Shown piece by piece: positions 23,059 through 30,118 of a stretch of DNA of 64,000 bases. The position numbers were made by a program, and so were the translations under genes. Below the pieces are notes generated by a model. That model was given only the letters and a program-made list of their open reading frames with translations. It did not search any database and had not been told where the DNA came from. The DNA comes from a virus, in IMG/VR virus record IMGVR_UViG_3300050821_005343, positions 1-64,000 of that record. One strand, written 5' to 3'. The first letter of the stretch is position 1; each line of letters starts with the position of its first letter.

Positions 23059-23203
23059 CGGCCTCCACAAATATGTTATTTTCGTTTGGTATGCCCCCCC
23101 CCAATGTGTCAACAAAAACCCTTTGCAAATCTTTGTGAACTAAGGTCAATGTACGAAACCGTACAGAAAGTTTCTTGACGGCAAGGAGGCGAACGTAAAC
23201 ACC

Positions 23204-23482
23204 GTGCAAACGATCGAAAGGGGCGGCCTGATTATAATACCGCGAGTTACGAACATGCAAAACGGCTTTTTCCGGCCGGAGGTTGTCTATAGCAACGGAA
23301 GGACCAGCGACATAATCTTTGGTGATCTGCATCTTAGCCGTGTGCGTTGCGCGTCGATCGCAGAGCACGCCGCGCTGGCTGCGGCGATGATGAGTAAGAA
23401 CATGGGTGGTGCGTGGGACGAATGCGCTCGAGGATTGGCCAATTGTAAGCGCATGGCCGAGATTCTTGTGGGTTCGATTTAG
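23204..23482 (+). CDS. hypothetical protein, paralogue of 22601-22807
   Basis: 92 residues starting at GTG 23204; AGGAGG lies thirteen bases upstream, which is long. IIPRVTNMQNGFFRPEVV and DIIFG repeat the pattern of the first paralogue; the C-terminal part (helical, ...AALAAAMMSKN...) is different. A weak copy of the 15-bp motif (23082-23096, 10 of 15) lies upstream. Confidence 0.7.
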   Translation: MQTIERGGLIIIPRVTNMQNGFFRPEVVYSNGRTSDIIFGDLHLSRVRCASIAEHAALAAAMMSKNMGGAWDECARGLANCKRMAEILVGSI

Positions 23483-23519
23483 TTTTTGCTTAATTCTTAG
23501 GACGCCTATTTCTACCCTG

Positions 23520-23544
23520 GCCCGCTTCGGCGGGCTTTTATTTT
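23520..23544 (+). terminator. rho-independent terminator
   Basis: GCCCGC-TTCG-GCGGGC followed by TTTTATTTT, 37 bases after the rightward gene. It isolates the rightward immunity transcripts from attP and the integrase. Confidence 0.92.
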
Positions 23545-23631
23545 GCTAGGTCGCCGTGTTTGGAACTTTAAGCATTTCAATGGGTCTTTCCGGCGAGCTA
23601 GGTCGTGTAAGAGGTTGATTTTATTGCTTGC

Positions 23632-23656
23632 TGGTGCGGGCGGAGGGACTCGAACC
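23632..23656 (-). other. attP core: tRNA 3' end
   Basis: Read on the minus strand these 25 bases form a tRNA T-loop (GGTTCGAGT), T-stem 3' strand (CCCTC), acceptor 3' strand (CGCCCGC), A73 and CCA. The sequence before it does not pair as a T-stem, so this is not a complete tRNA but the stretch that would restore the 3' end of a host tRNA after integration. An acceptor of GCGGGCG type is typical of tRNA-Leu. It lies 20 bases past the integrase stop, the usual attP-int layout. Confidence 0.85.
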
Positions 23657-23675
23657 GGCCATATAAATCAAAGAC

Positions 23676-24689
23676 TTAGGCATTTGTTTTCGACCGATCG
23701 GCAATAAGCCTGGCCAGCGCGGCGTCGGAAAGTTTTGGCACGCTCGCCTTGCGCGCATACAGCTTGGCCATGTCATTGCCAAGGATTGCTCCAATCTCCC
23801 GGTCAGTCGCTCCGCTCTCGGCGAGCTTGACCGCAAGTGCTTTGCGCAGCCCGTGCGCGCTGCCGGGAACGCCTGCGGCGACGCACGCTTCCTTAAACCA
23901 ATTGCCGAACGACTCCTTGACGAACGGGCGGCCGTAGTCGTTCACGACGAACGACTCACCGCCTGGTGTCGCTGCGATCGACCGCGCAAGGGGCGGCAGG
24001 ATGCGAATAGAGACCCGCTGGCCGGTCTTGGCGGTGTCTAAGATGATTGAGCCGTCCATGACGTTCTTCGGCCCTACGCGGGCAGCGTCGCCGCGTCGTA
24101 GGCCGGTCCATAGCATTAGGTCAAACGCCAGCCGTTCTCGCGTACCGACGTGCCAGTGCGACTCGAACCTCGAAAGTTCTTCGGTAGTCCATGTATGGAA
24201 ACCATCGCCACGCAATCTGGAGACTTTGATTCCGACAGTAGGGTCGACGTCTATGTGTTCTCTGGACAAAGCCCATTGAAAAATGGCGCGAAGCGTTCCG
24301 AGGAAGTTTCTGGCTTGAGCGGGTGTGCCAGATCGTGCATCAAGGCTTGCGATGATGAATTTACGGGTCCAGACTTCGAGGGGCTGGTTTCCGGCGCGCT
24401 CGAGGGCGACGCGCATGAGGTTGTCTCGCTGACGTTTAGTTGCAATGGATAGCCTAGACCAAGCCGGGCTTGCGCGGTAGAGATTCCAAAGCCACTCGAA
24501 CGAGCCTTCACCCCTTCTAGGTCGAGCAGCATTTGTTCCCGAGTCTGCAAGTCGGTATTCTCGTAAGAACTCTGCGCTTCCGTAGTCCCCGCGCAGACGA
24601 ACACGCCGCCCAGTTCCCCTCCGATAGTACCAAAACGTTTTACCACGGGATTCCTCTCGGCGTAGGTAGGGGAGTCTTGGTCTGGGCAT
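23676..24689 (-). CDS. int: tyrosine-type site-specific integrase
   Basis: 337 residues from ATG 24689, eight bases after the upstream stop. N-terminal basic DNA-binding part (YLRREESRGKTFWYYRRGTG), core-binding domain, then the catalytic domain: LMLWTGLRRGD (Arg I near 200), HGLRKA (His-x-x-Arg near 280) and LYARKA with the presumed nucleophilic Tyr near 308. The box-III His/Trp position reads GND instead of the usual GH. It would insert the phage at the tRNA site matching the attP core downstream. The frame extends upstream to 24839 but overlaps the preceding gene without an RBS. Confidence 0.93.
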   Translation of the reverse strand: MPRPRLPYLRREESRGKTFWYYRRGTGRRVRLRGDYGSAEFLREYRLADSGTNAARPRRGEGSFEWLWNLYRASPAWSRLSIATKRQRDNLMRVALERAGNQPLEVWTRKFIIASLDARSGTPAQARNFLGTLRAIFQWALSREHIDVDPTVGIKVSRLRGDGFHTWTTEELSRFESHWHVGTRERLAFDLMLWTGLRRGDAARVGPKNVMDGSIILDTAKTGQRVSIRILPPLARSIAATPGGESFVVNDYGRPFVKESFGNWFKEACVAAGVPGSAHGLRKALAVKLAESGATDREIGAILGNDMAKLYARKASVPKLSDAALARLIADRSKTNA

Positions 24690-24696
24690 GCACCCA

Positions 24697-24873
24697 TTAT
24701 GCGTGCGCAACAGGTGGAGGCAAGCGTTTTTGTTTCGGCGCCGGCCCCGCCGACTGCACAATGCAAATCGCGCCGCTCGGCAAAAGCTCGACTTGCCAGA
24801 CGCCTGGTGCTTTGGCCGCCGCGCGTAGGGCGCGTGCAAGGTCGGCTTGGCGGTGGGTGGCGCGCTGGGTCAC
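24697..24873 (-). CDS. small protein typical of integrase-linked alphaproteobacterial phage operons
   Basis: 58 residues. GTG 24873 overlaps the upstream stop (GTGA), and the stop is seven bases before the integrase ATG. Pattern TQRATHRQADLARALRAA, then VELLPSGAICIV. I recall similar 50-80 residue proteins directly upstream of phage integrases; function unknown, possibly an excisionase-like accessory. Confidence 0.7.
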   Translation of the reverse strand: MTQRATHRQADLARALRAAAKAPGVWQVELLPSGAICIVQSAGPAPKQKRLPPPVAHA

Positions 24874-25523
24874 GGCTTGCTCCCCGGAGAGATCGGCAGC
24901 CCGCGCACGCGCTCGAGCAGAACCTGAAGGTTTGCCAGCGCGCGCCAGGCGACCTTGACGTCGTGAAAAAAACCGTCATCGTCGACAGTGCCGGCTTCCG
25001 CAAGATGGCGCATGAGGCAGTCAAGCTGGTCGGTGGACTTGCCGCGCGCCCAGTGCAGCGGCTCGCCCTTGTTGTGCTTCTCGTTGCCGGCGTGTGACAG
25101 AGCGGCGACTTCCGCCAATGCGTCAGGAAAATAACGTAGCAGGCCGGAGTGCATTGGAAGCTTCTTGCGCGATTCGCTGTCAGTCAAGAGGCGGGTCGGG
25201 CAACCGGCGGCGGCTATCAGTTCCGCCATAGCGTCGACAACGGGGGGGTCAAACGCATCTTCAGGCTTTCGGTCCCGCGAACCTTCCCTCTCGCCCGCGC
25301 GAGGCGTGTTGGTGATGCCTGGCGTGTGAACGCCGGTCGCGTACCATTCAGACCCGTCCCATTTGTACTCGCCGCCGTCGACCCACTTGCGGTCGCCAGG
25401 TAGGGGACTGTTGGGGACAGTGACCCAACATGAAGAATCGTCCCGCCAGACCTGCTCTGTACCGTCGGCAAGGACTCGGCGGCCTTCGGTTTTATTTCCC
25501 ATCTCTCCACCCCATCCACTCAT
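24870..25523 (-). CDS. DUF5664-like protein (putative dATP/dGTP diphosphohydrolase)
   Basis: 217 residues from ATG 25523, overlapping the upstream stop (TGATG). The C-terminal 110 residues hold RKKLPMHSGLLRYFPDALAEV, EPLHWARGKSTDQLDCLMRH, and VKVAWRALANLQ, the conserved blocks of the DUF5664 family, which is annotated as dNTP diphosphohydrolase. It would adjust nucleotide pools. The N-terminal 100 residues are a W-rich domain (VWRDDSSCWVTVP) that appears phage specific. Confidence 0.8.
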   Translation of the reverse strand: MSGWGGEMGNKTEGRRVLADGTEQVWRDDSSCWVTVPNSPLPGDRKWVDGGEYKWDGSEWYATGVHTPGITNTPRAGEREGSRDRKPEDAFDPPVVDAMAELIAAAGCPTRLLTDSESRKKLPMHSGLLRYFPDALAEVAALSHAGNEKHNKGEPLHWARGKSTDQLDCLMRHLAEAGTVDDDGFFHDVKVAWRALANLQVLLERVRGLPISPGSKP

Positions 25524-26719
25524 CAAGCCACACTCACAATTGTCTGCCCGTACCAGCCGCTAGCGTTGTGATAGACGTTCGCCGTCATGCTGCGGCCGGA
25601 CTGATAGCCCTTGCCAGCGTGCCAGGCGTCCTTGGCGGCTATCGTCTCGTATGATCTCCAGATCATGCTCCCCGCAGTGCCGCCCTTCGCATAGTGGTGG
25701 ACGTGGCCGAAGTCAGCGTAACGCCAAATCGTGTCGCCCCACATCTTCGGCCATTCGGTTGCGGCAAACAGCGCGGCGCGCTCTGGCTTAAGCTCGTCTC
25801 CGTGCGTCTTGAACAGCATTGTCTTGCCGAACTGGTGGACGAAGAACTTGCTAGGGTTGAAGTTGAGTTCGACCCGCGGCTCGTTGCGAAACCAAGCCCA
25901 CAGCGCGAGCGCCGCAGCCATTGCGATTTCAGGGTCGTGATTGCCGCGAAGCCAGCAGACGATTACTTTTTCGTGCTTAGCAAGTAGCCGCTCGATGCAG
26001 GAAACTGCCAGTTTTAGGCCAACTTGCAAAACCTTGCCGTATCGGCCGTCAACGTCAACCAGTGTTCCCTTGGCGGTTTCGTTCTTGGAGCTGTTGGAAT
26101 GAAAGAAGTCGCCGAGGTTCGTAAAGATAGCAGTTTCGGAAGCCTGCGTGCGCCCGACTAGCTCATCCATCTTGTCGACCAGCAGCTTCTCGCCGATCTT
26201 CAGATCATAAGATGTGCCGGTCTCTGGCTTCCATGCCAGCAAGCCGAGATGGTGGTCACCGAGGATGTAGTCGGTCAGCAGCGCCGATTGCGACACCGTA
26301 GGCCGCACGATCGGCAGCCTTGGCGTTATCGAGGACAGCGCCTCTTTGATGCTGTCGATTGAGAACGCGGCGACGCTGGCATCGCGGTCTGACTTGATCC
26401 ACTTGGCGACTTCTCGTCCTTCCGCATCAACGAGCGCCGAGACGCCCTTGATGCGCTGCCCGGTAGGAAGCTCGTAGACTTCGCCGGCCGCTTTGGTTTG
26501 CTTTACCCAGACGTCTCCGTCCTTCGCGGATATCTGGCGGGTGGCCATCCCCGGCAGCCCCAGCCGGTACCCAAGCGCCCCGCGCTCGGCGCGACGCCGC
26601 TGCTTGCTGCGCCGCAAGCGCATACAGTCGTAGGAGACGTTGGCCTTGTCGGCAGCCTCTTGCAGGCCGCCGCACTCGTCGACAAAGGCCGTCCAGTTGG
26701 TTTCTTGTTCGGCCGTCAT
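25523..26719 (-). CDS. calcineurin-like metallophosphoesterase
   Basis: 398 residues. The N-terminal 60 residues look like a DNA-binding HTH (GGLQEAADKANVSYDCMRLR). The metal-binding motifs are in order: GDHHLG near 155, LGDFFHSN near 203, RGNHDPE near 258, KTHGDE near 305 and GHVHH near 341. Phage proteins of this build are thought to be nucleases or phosphodiesterases of the Mre11/SbcD fold; substrate unknown. It lies 31 bases behind the membrane operon. Confidence 0.88.
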   Translation of the reverse strand: MTAEQETNWTAFVDECGGLQEAADKANVSYDCMRLRRSKQRRRAERGALGYRLGLPGMATRQISAKDGDVWVKQTKAAGEVYELPTGQRIKGVSALVDAEGREVAKWIKSDRDASVAAFSIDSIKEALSSITPRLPIVRPTVSQSALLTDYILGDHHLGLLAWKPETGTSYDLKIGEKLLVDKMDELVGRTQASETAIFTNLGDFFHSNSSKNETAKGTLVDVDGRYGKVLQVGLKLAVSCIERLLAKHEKVIVCWLRGNHDPEIAMAAALALWAWFRNEPRVELNFNPSKFFVHQFGKTMLFKTHGDELKPERAALFAATEWPKMWGDTIWRYADFGHVHHYAKGGTAGSMIWRSYETIAAKDAWHAGKGYQSGRSMTANVYHNASGWYGQTIVSVA

Positions 26720-26750
26720 TTGTCGTCCTTAGCTGTGAGGAAAAACGAGA

Positions 26751-27254
26751 TCATTGGTCGACTTTGTTGGCGTTCAGCATGAACGATGGGTCGATGAATA
26801 TTCCACCTTCGGCAGACGATGCGTTGTGGCCCCCATATGGATTGCCAGACGACGCCGCGTCCCCTCCATTTCGGCACACATGCACAGTCCCGTTTTGGGC
26901 TAGAGAGTCGGCTATGTCGTGCAGGCTATCCTTTAGTCCTTTGGTGAGTTCTATTTCGTAAGACCTTGGTACGCCGCCCTTATAGATGGCCCATAGATCG
27001 GCTTTGCCGTCGTCGTCTCTGGCCAACATCCCCACCAGTTCAAAGCAGGTTGGCAGCCCATTCAGGGATGTCATGACGGGAAGCCCAGCGATAGAATTGG
27101 CTGCAAAGGGGCTATAGATAGCCAATAGCGCGAGCAACGCCGACGCCGATACCTTAGTCAGGGTTGGAGCCGACGAGGTTCGGAACAGCCACGCAACAAC
27201 CACACCCATAATCAGCAGCATAGCACCGATTGTAAGGGAGAACTGAGATATCAT
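26751..27254 (-). CDS. membrane protein of the ExbBD-like operon
   Basis: 167 residues. Two N-terminal membrane helices (about 5-22 and 36-57), then a soluble part with two Cys (PTCFELVG and VHVCRNGG) that could form a periplasmic disulfide. The C-terminus is Gly/Ser/Asn-rich. ATG overlaps the stop of the ExbD-like gene. Not similar to any named family I know. Confidence 0.8.
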   Translation of the reverse strand: MISQFSLTIGAMLLIMGVVVAWLFRTSSAPTLTKVSASALLALLAIYSPFAANSIAGLPVMTSLNGLPTCFELVGMLARDDDGKADLWAIYKGGVPRSYEIELTKGLKDSLHDIADSLAQNGTVHVCRNGGDAASSGNPYGGHNASSAEGGIFIDPSFMLNANKVDQ

Positions 27255-27841
27255 TTTGTGGATACCGGCTTGAGTGGAGGGTCTACGAAAGTCATATCAC
27301 CATTAGGGGAAAGATCAAAAGACGCTACATTGATCGTTTGTTTTTGATATGTGAGCGATATGTCTTTAGAGAACAGCGTCTTCACTTCAGGATTTAGTCC
27401 TGTAATCTCTACGTGCGCGGGCAGAGGGAGGCCGGGGGCACCTTCATGATTGGAAAATCCGAAGAGATTTACGGCTAAGTCGTAATGCCCAGGCTCAATG
27501 CAGCGGAGAGCTATTGTTTCCTTGACGGCGCGCACCTTCGTCGTGGACCCATCTGGTAGATGGATAATGCTGTCTCCCCACCCCTTATTGTCTTGGTCTA
27601 GGGTTGCGCATCCGACCTGCCGAGAGTTGAAAAAAACCGGCATCTTGCGAGGGGTTTGGAGCCATATGTCAACGTCGGCATCGGGCTCAGTGCTCCACTC
27701 GACAGTCAGTAGATACTCGGCTTTTTCATCAACTCCGGCATGAACCGGCTTAGGTGGATTAACGGCGACGATGACGACGCAGACCACGCACAAGAGAAGG
27801 TCTGAGATGCCGATCCAGATGGTGGAGCGGTCGCGGGTCAT
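27251..27841 (-). CDS. ExbD/TolR/MotB-like partner protein
   Basis: 196 residues. N-terminal helix ISDLLLCVVCVVIVAVNPP with Asp14 at the cytoplasmic end, the position of the proton-carrying Asp of ExbD/TolR. The remaining 165 residues are a periplasmic beta-rich domain (DADVDIWLQTP..., HYDLAVNLFGFS) that is not a peptidoglycan-binding OmpA domain. Four-base overlaps with both neighbours. Because the Asp and channel partner are both present, an energised complex is the best guess. Confidence 0.78.
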   Translation of the reverse strand: MTRDRSTIWIGISDLLLCVVCVVIVAVNPPKPVHAGVDEKAEYLLTVEWSTEPDADVDIWLQTPRKMPVFFNSRQVGCATLDQDNKGWGDSIIHLPDGSTTKVRAVKETIALRCIEPGHYDLAVNLFGFSNHEGAPGLPLPAHVEITGLNPEVKTLFSKDISLTYQKQTINVASFDLSPNGDMTFVDPPLKPVSTK

Positions 27842-27966
27842 AGATGGAAAGCCCAGCCCAGGAAAACACCAAGCGCCACTAGCGTAATCCAGAAGATCAC
27901 AAGCCCCACGGCTTGCTTAACGCCTTGGCGCTGCGCCCAGTCAGGGTCGCTATCCCACGGGCTCAC
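27838..27966 (-). CDS. 42-residue single-helix membrane protein
   Basis: GTG 27966 overlaps the channel gene stop (GTGA) and its stop overlaps the ExbD-like ATG (ATGA). Polar start (SPWDSDPDWAQRQGVKQ), then one helix (AVGLVIFWITLVALGVFLGWAF). Conserved placement between the two partners suggests a subunit of the same complex. Confidence 0.75.
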   Translation of the reverse strand: MSPWDSDPDWAQRQGVKQAVGLVIFWITLVALGVFLGWAFHL

Positions 27967-28418
27967 TTCCGCGCCCTCCGAATGCCTTGCTCAAGCGAAT
28001 AGGTCATCACGCCGATAAGAATCGCCGCCGTGCCGCCGCTCGCCGTGGTGAAGAGGGAGGTCGCCAGCGCCGTGAAGCTGGTTGAGCCACCGGCCAGAGA
28101 TTTTGCCTGAAGGGAAAGGCCGATAGCGGTGCCGACGAACCCCAGCATGACCGCCCATCGCTCGGCGTTGTGGCCGAAGTCCGTCGACGGCGGCTTCGTC
28201 ATGAAGTTGTGATTGGCGGCGTAGTTATCCACCAACCACGCCTGCCGTCCCAGATACACAGCGGTCCCGACGAACAGCACCGCAATCACGCTGGTCATCA
28301 TGCTTGCGTCGTTAGCGTAGACCGATTGAGGAACGCCGCGCGTCCACGCAAAGAATGCGAGGCCGGCGCAGGCTAGGCAGATAACGAAGTGGGATAAGAA
28401 GGTGAGGCGGCCGTTCAC
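27963..28418 (-). CDS. MotA/TolQ/ExbB-family channel protein
   Basis: 151 residues with four hydrophobic segments (about 7-26, 39-57, 86-104, 115-140). The last two match the ExbB/TolQ/MotA core: MLGFVGTAIGLSLQ at 91-104, then FTALATSLFTTASGGTAAIL at 115-134, with the Gly-x-x-Gly-Thr turn and the T-A-S-G-G-T row that lines the channel. The protein is short (E. coli TolQ has about 230 residues) and lacks the large cytoplasmic loop. With the ExbD-like product it would form a proton-driven complex. Confidence 0.82.
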   Translation of the reverse strand: MNGRLTFLSHFVICLACAGLAFFAWTRGVPQSVYANDASMMTSVIAVLFVGTAVYLGRQAWLVDNYAANHNFMTKPPSTDFGHNAERWAVMLGFVGTAIGLSLQAKSLAGGSTSFTALATSLFTTASGGTAAILIGVMTYSLEQGIRRARK

Positions 28419-28876
28419 AGCTTCAACTCATCTTTTGGGTCGTTGGCAGGCGTGGCGATTTCGTCTTTGCCGCCGACGATGTCCTTGAGGACCATCACGA
28501 TTGCGGGCGGCAAAATCATGGGCGAATACATCAGGTGAGGCTGATGATCCGACCCCTCTAGCTTTAGAGGAACGATGCAGGCTTCCTTGTCGCCCTTAGT
28601 CCAGAATAGAAGGCTAGCTGACTTTGCCTGAACCAACATCGCGCCGTCGCCGGGGGGCAAGCCTTCCGGGGTGATGGCCGACCCGATATAGACGCCCATC
28701 ATAAGGTGGTACTGACCGGCATTCAGCTTGGTGAACTTCGCGCCCTTCGCGTCAGCCTCCATCTTGGAGATGGGCTCGCACTTGGCAGTCGGCGCTTCCG
28801 CCGCCGAAACCGGCAACGCTATGAAACCCATAAGGAACGATTGTACGATTCCGTACATAAGGCATGCGCGCTTCAT
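28415..28876 (-). CDS. exported protein, first gene of the ExbBD-like operon
   Basis: 153 residues from ATG 28876 (GGAGG nine bases upstream). N-terminal Sec signal peptide ending LPVSAAEA; mature part has two Cys (AKCEP and EACIV) and a C-terminal hydrophobic stretch (YSPMILPPAIVMVLKDIVGG) that may anchor it. The longer frame to 28936 would start inside the hairpin region and is rejected. Confidence 0.78.
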   Translation of the reverse strand: MKRACLMYGIVQSFLMGFIALPVSAAEAPTAKCEPISKMEADAKGAKFTKLNAGQYHLMMGVYIGSAITPEGLPPGDGAMLVQAKSASLLFWTKGDKEACIVPLKLEGSDHQPHLMYSPMILPPAIVMVLKDIVGGKDEIATPANDPKDELKL

Positions 28877-28895
28877 TTGTTGAGACCTCCGAATC

Positions 28896-28926
28896 AAAAA
28901 GGGGCGGCGAGCCGAAGCCCGCCGCC
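28896..28926 (-). terminator. strong rho-independent terminator or attenuator in front of the membrane operon
   Basis: Minus strand: GGCGGCG/CGCCGCC stem extended by two more pairs across one mismatch, TTCG loop, then CC and TTTTT. It lies only 20 bases upstream of ATG 28876. It should end lysis-gene transcripts; any promoter upstream of it for the operon would have to pass it. Confidence 0.85.
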
Positions 28927-28940
28927 TAGCAAACATTATT

Positions 28941-28986
28941 TTGCGTGGTATGCAACACTTGTTTTGTAAATTTGCTCTCTATGCAA
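28941..28986. promoter_or_regulatory. tandem copies of the dispersed 15-bp motif
   Basis: TTGCGTGGTATGCAA at 28941-28955 and TTGCTCTCTATGCAA at 28972-28986, centres 31 bp apart (about three helical turns), upstream of the terminator and the ExbBD-like operon. The spacing fits cooperative binding of two dimers. Confidence 0.7.
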
Positions 28987-29010
28987 CTAACATATATGTG
29001 GGGGTGGAGA

Positions 29011-29298
29011 TTAACGGGTGCGGTGAGGGCGGAAAATCGAGATGAGTGAATCGATCCCGCCGTGGTGGATGGCGTGCGGATGCGCGACGTGGGGCGCGGG
29101 GCGCGCTGCGGCGACTCGACTCGGCGCGTGGCGCGGGGCGATCACGGGATGCGGGTCGCACTGGATCATCGTAGTGTAGTCGTTAGGACGAGTTACAACC
29201 CACCTGTTGCAGTCATCGTCTGCAAAAGCGCTAGTGGGGAGCGGCGCGAGTAGGGCGAAAATAATCGATGACCGCGCTAAGCTGCTGCTTAATCTCAT
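29011..29298 (-). CDS. small exported His-rich protein, possible outer spanin analogue
   Basis: 95 residues with a Sec signal peptide (MRLSSSLARSSIIFALLAPL...SAFA-DDDC). The mature part has two Cys and many His and Pro. It overlaps the preceding gene by 68 bases in another frame, the arrangement of Rz/Rz1 spanin genes, but no lipobox is visible (the Cys comes four residues after the cleavage site), so the spanin idea is tentative. Confidence 0.6.
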   Translation of the reverse strand: MRLSSSLARSSIIFALLAPLPTSAFADDDCNRWVVTRPNDYTTMIQCDPHPVIAPRHAPSRVAAARPAPHVAHPHAIHHGGIDSLISIFRPHRTR

Positions 29299-29623
29299 TC
29301 ATCTGCTCCTTTCTTGCCTCGTCGGAGTCCTTTAATATTTGCAGAGTCGCCGCATTCGCATTTTGCGACGCCAGAATCGCAGCTATTGAGGATTCTGTCC
29401 CCTTAACCTCCACGCCTAACGCCGTCACCGTGATCTTCAACGCATCAATGGCGATATCGTCTGCGTGTAACCTTTCCTCCACGGATTTGTCATACTCCTG
29501 GCTATTGTGGCCTTGAGTAAAATAAGTCTGAGAAAGAAATACCAGCGCCGCCCCGACGACCGCCCCCATCGTCCCATTCCACAAGTTTGATCCTGCTCTT
29601 TCACTTAAAACCGGCATATTCAT
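29231..29623 (-). CDS. membrane-anchored coiled-coil protein, possible inner spanin
   Basis: 130 residues from ATG 29623 (AGGA upstream). One N-terminal membrane helix (WNGTMGAVVGAALVFLSQTY), then a periplasmic coiled coil (RLHADDIAIDALKITVTALG ... LQILKDSDEARKEQMNEIKQ). N-in anchor plus coiled coil next to holin and endolysin genes is the inner-spanin layout. A start at 29662 is possible but has no RBS. Confidence 0.65.
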   Translation of the reverse strand: MNMPVLSERAGSNLWNGTMGAVVGAALVFLSQTYFTQGHNSQEYDKSVEERLHADDIAIDALKITVTALGVEVKGTESSIAAILASQNANAATLQILKDSDEARKEQMNEIKQQLSAVIDYFRPTRAAPH

Positions 29624-29668
29624 AATATTGACAATCCTGCTAGCGCTGGCAGTGACAAACATGATAAC

Positions 29669-29740
29669 GCACGGCCAGCCGTGCGCACGGTCAGGCCGTC
29701 GCCCATGCCCTGCTAGCTGGGCGACGGCCGTCTGGTTTTT
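29669..29740 (+). terminator. hairpins downstream of the holin gene; T-run on the plus strand
   Basis: GCACGG-CCAG-CCGTGC (29669-29684) and a perfect 12-bp stem at 29694-29705 / 29718-29729. TTTTT at 29736-29740 follows on the plus strand, so it would stop rightward rather than leftward transcription. Confidence 0.45.
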
Positions 29741-29746
29741 AGTTGG

Positions 29747-30118
29747 TTAGCGGGGGATATCCTCGATAGCGCCGGTTTTGGTAAGGCCAACGGCTGGACT
29801 CGCCGATGTTATGGCGACAACCTTGACGAAGGGAACGCTGGGGCTATTCACAACGTCGACAACGGCCGAGGCAACGGCTGGATTGCTGCCCACGGCGGCG
29901 GCCACACCGGCGGGTGAATGCGTCATCACGCCCCATCTGGTTAGCAGAGCGCCGCCGCCCAGGGTTATGGCAGCAGTCAGGGGAACAATAAGTTGCTGTG
30001 CCAGATCGGCAGGAAGGATTCCTTTCAGGACAAAATAAGATCCGGGAGCGAGCGCTACTTGAACCGTACCTCTAACGATGGACGTCCACTGTTCCTGGTT
30101 CAGGATTTGATGGTTCAT
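29747..30118 (-). CDS. holin-like membrane protein
   Basis: 123 residues. One or two hydrophobic segments (about 14-32 and 42-64, LIVPLTAAITLGGGALLTRW), then an AGVAAAVGSNPAVASAVVD region and a polar tail. ATG overlaps the endolysin stop. The position fits a holin; similar 'PAGVAAAVGANP' sequences occur in phage holin-like proteins. No direct functional motif exists for holins. Confidence 0.6.
   Translation of the reverse strand: MNHQILNQEQWTSIVRGTVQVALAPGSYFVLKGILPADLAQQLIVPLTAAITLGGGALLTRWGVMTHSPAGVAAAVGSNPAVASAVVDVVNSPSVPFVKVVAITSASPAVGLTKTGAIEDIPR

Noticed and set aside
24251-25024. 257-codon minus-strand frame across the integrase start
   Set aside because: It overlaps three better-supported genes in another frame and shows no recognisable sequence.
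24870-25523. DUF5664 gene as evidence for a 2-aminoadenine (Z) genome
   Set aside because: No PurZ-like gene is visible in the window, and this family is widespread in phages with ordinary DNA.
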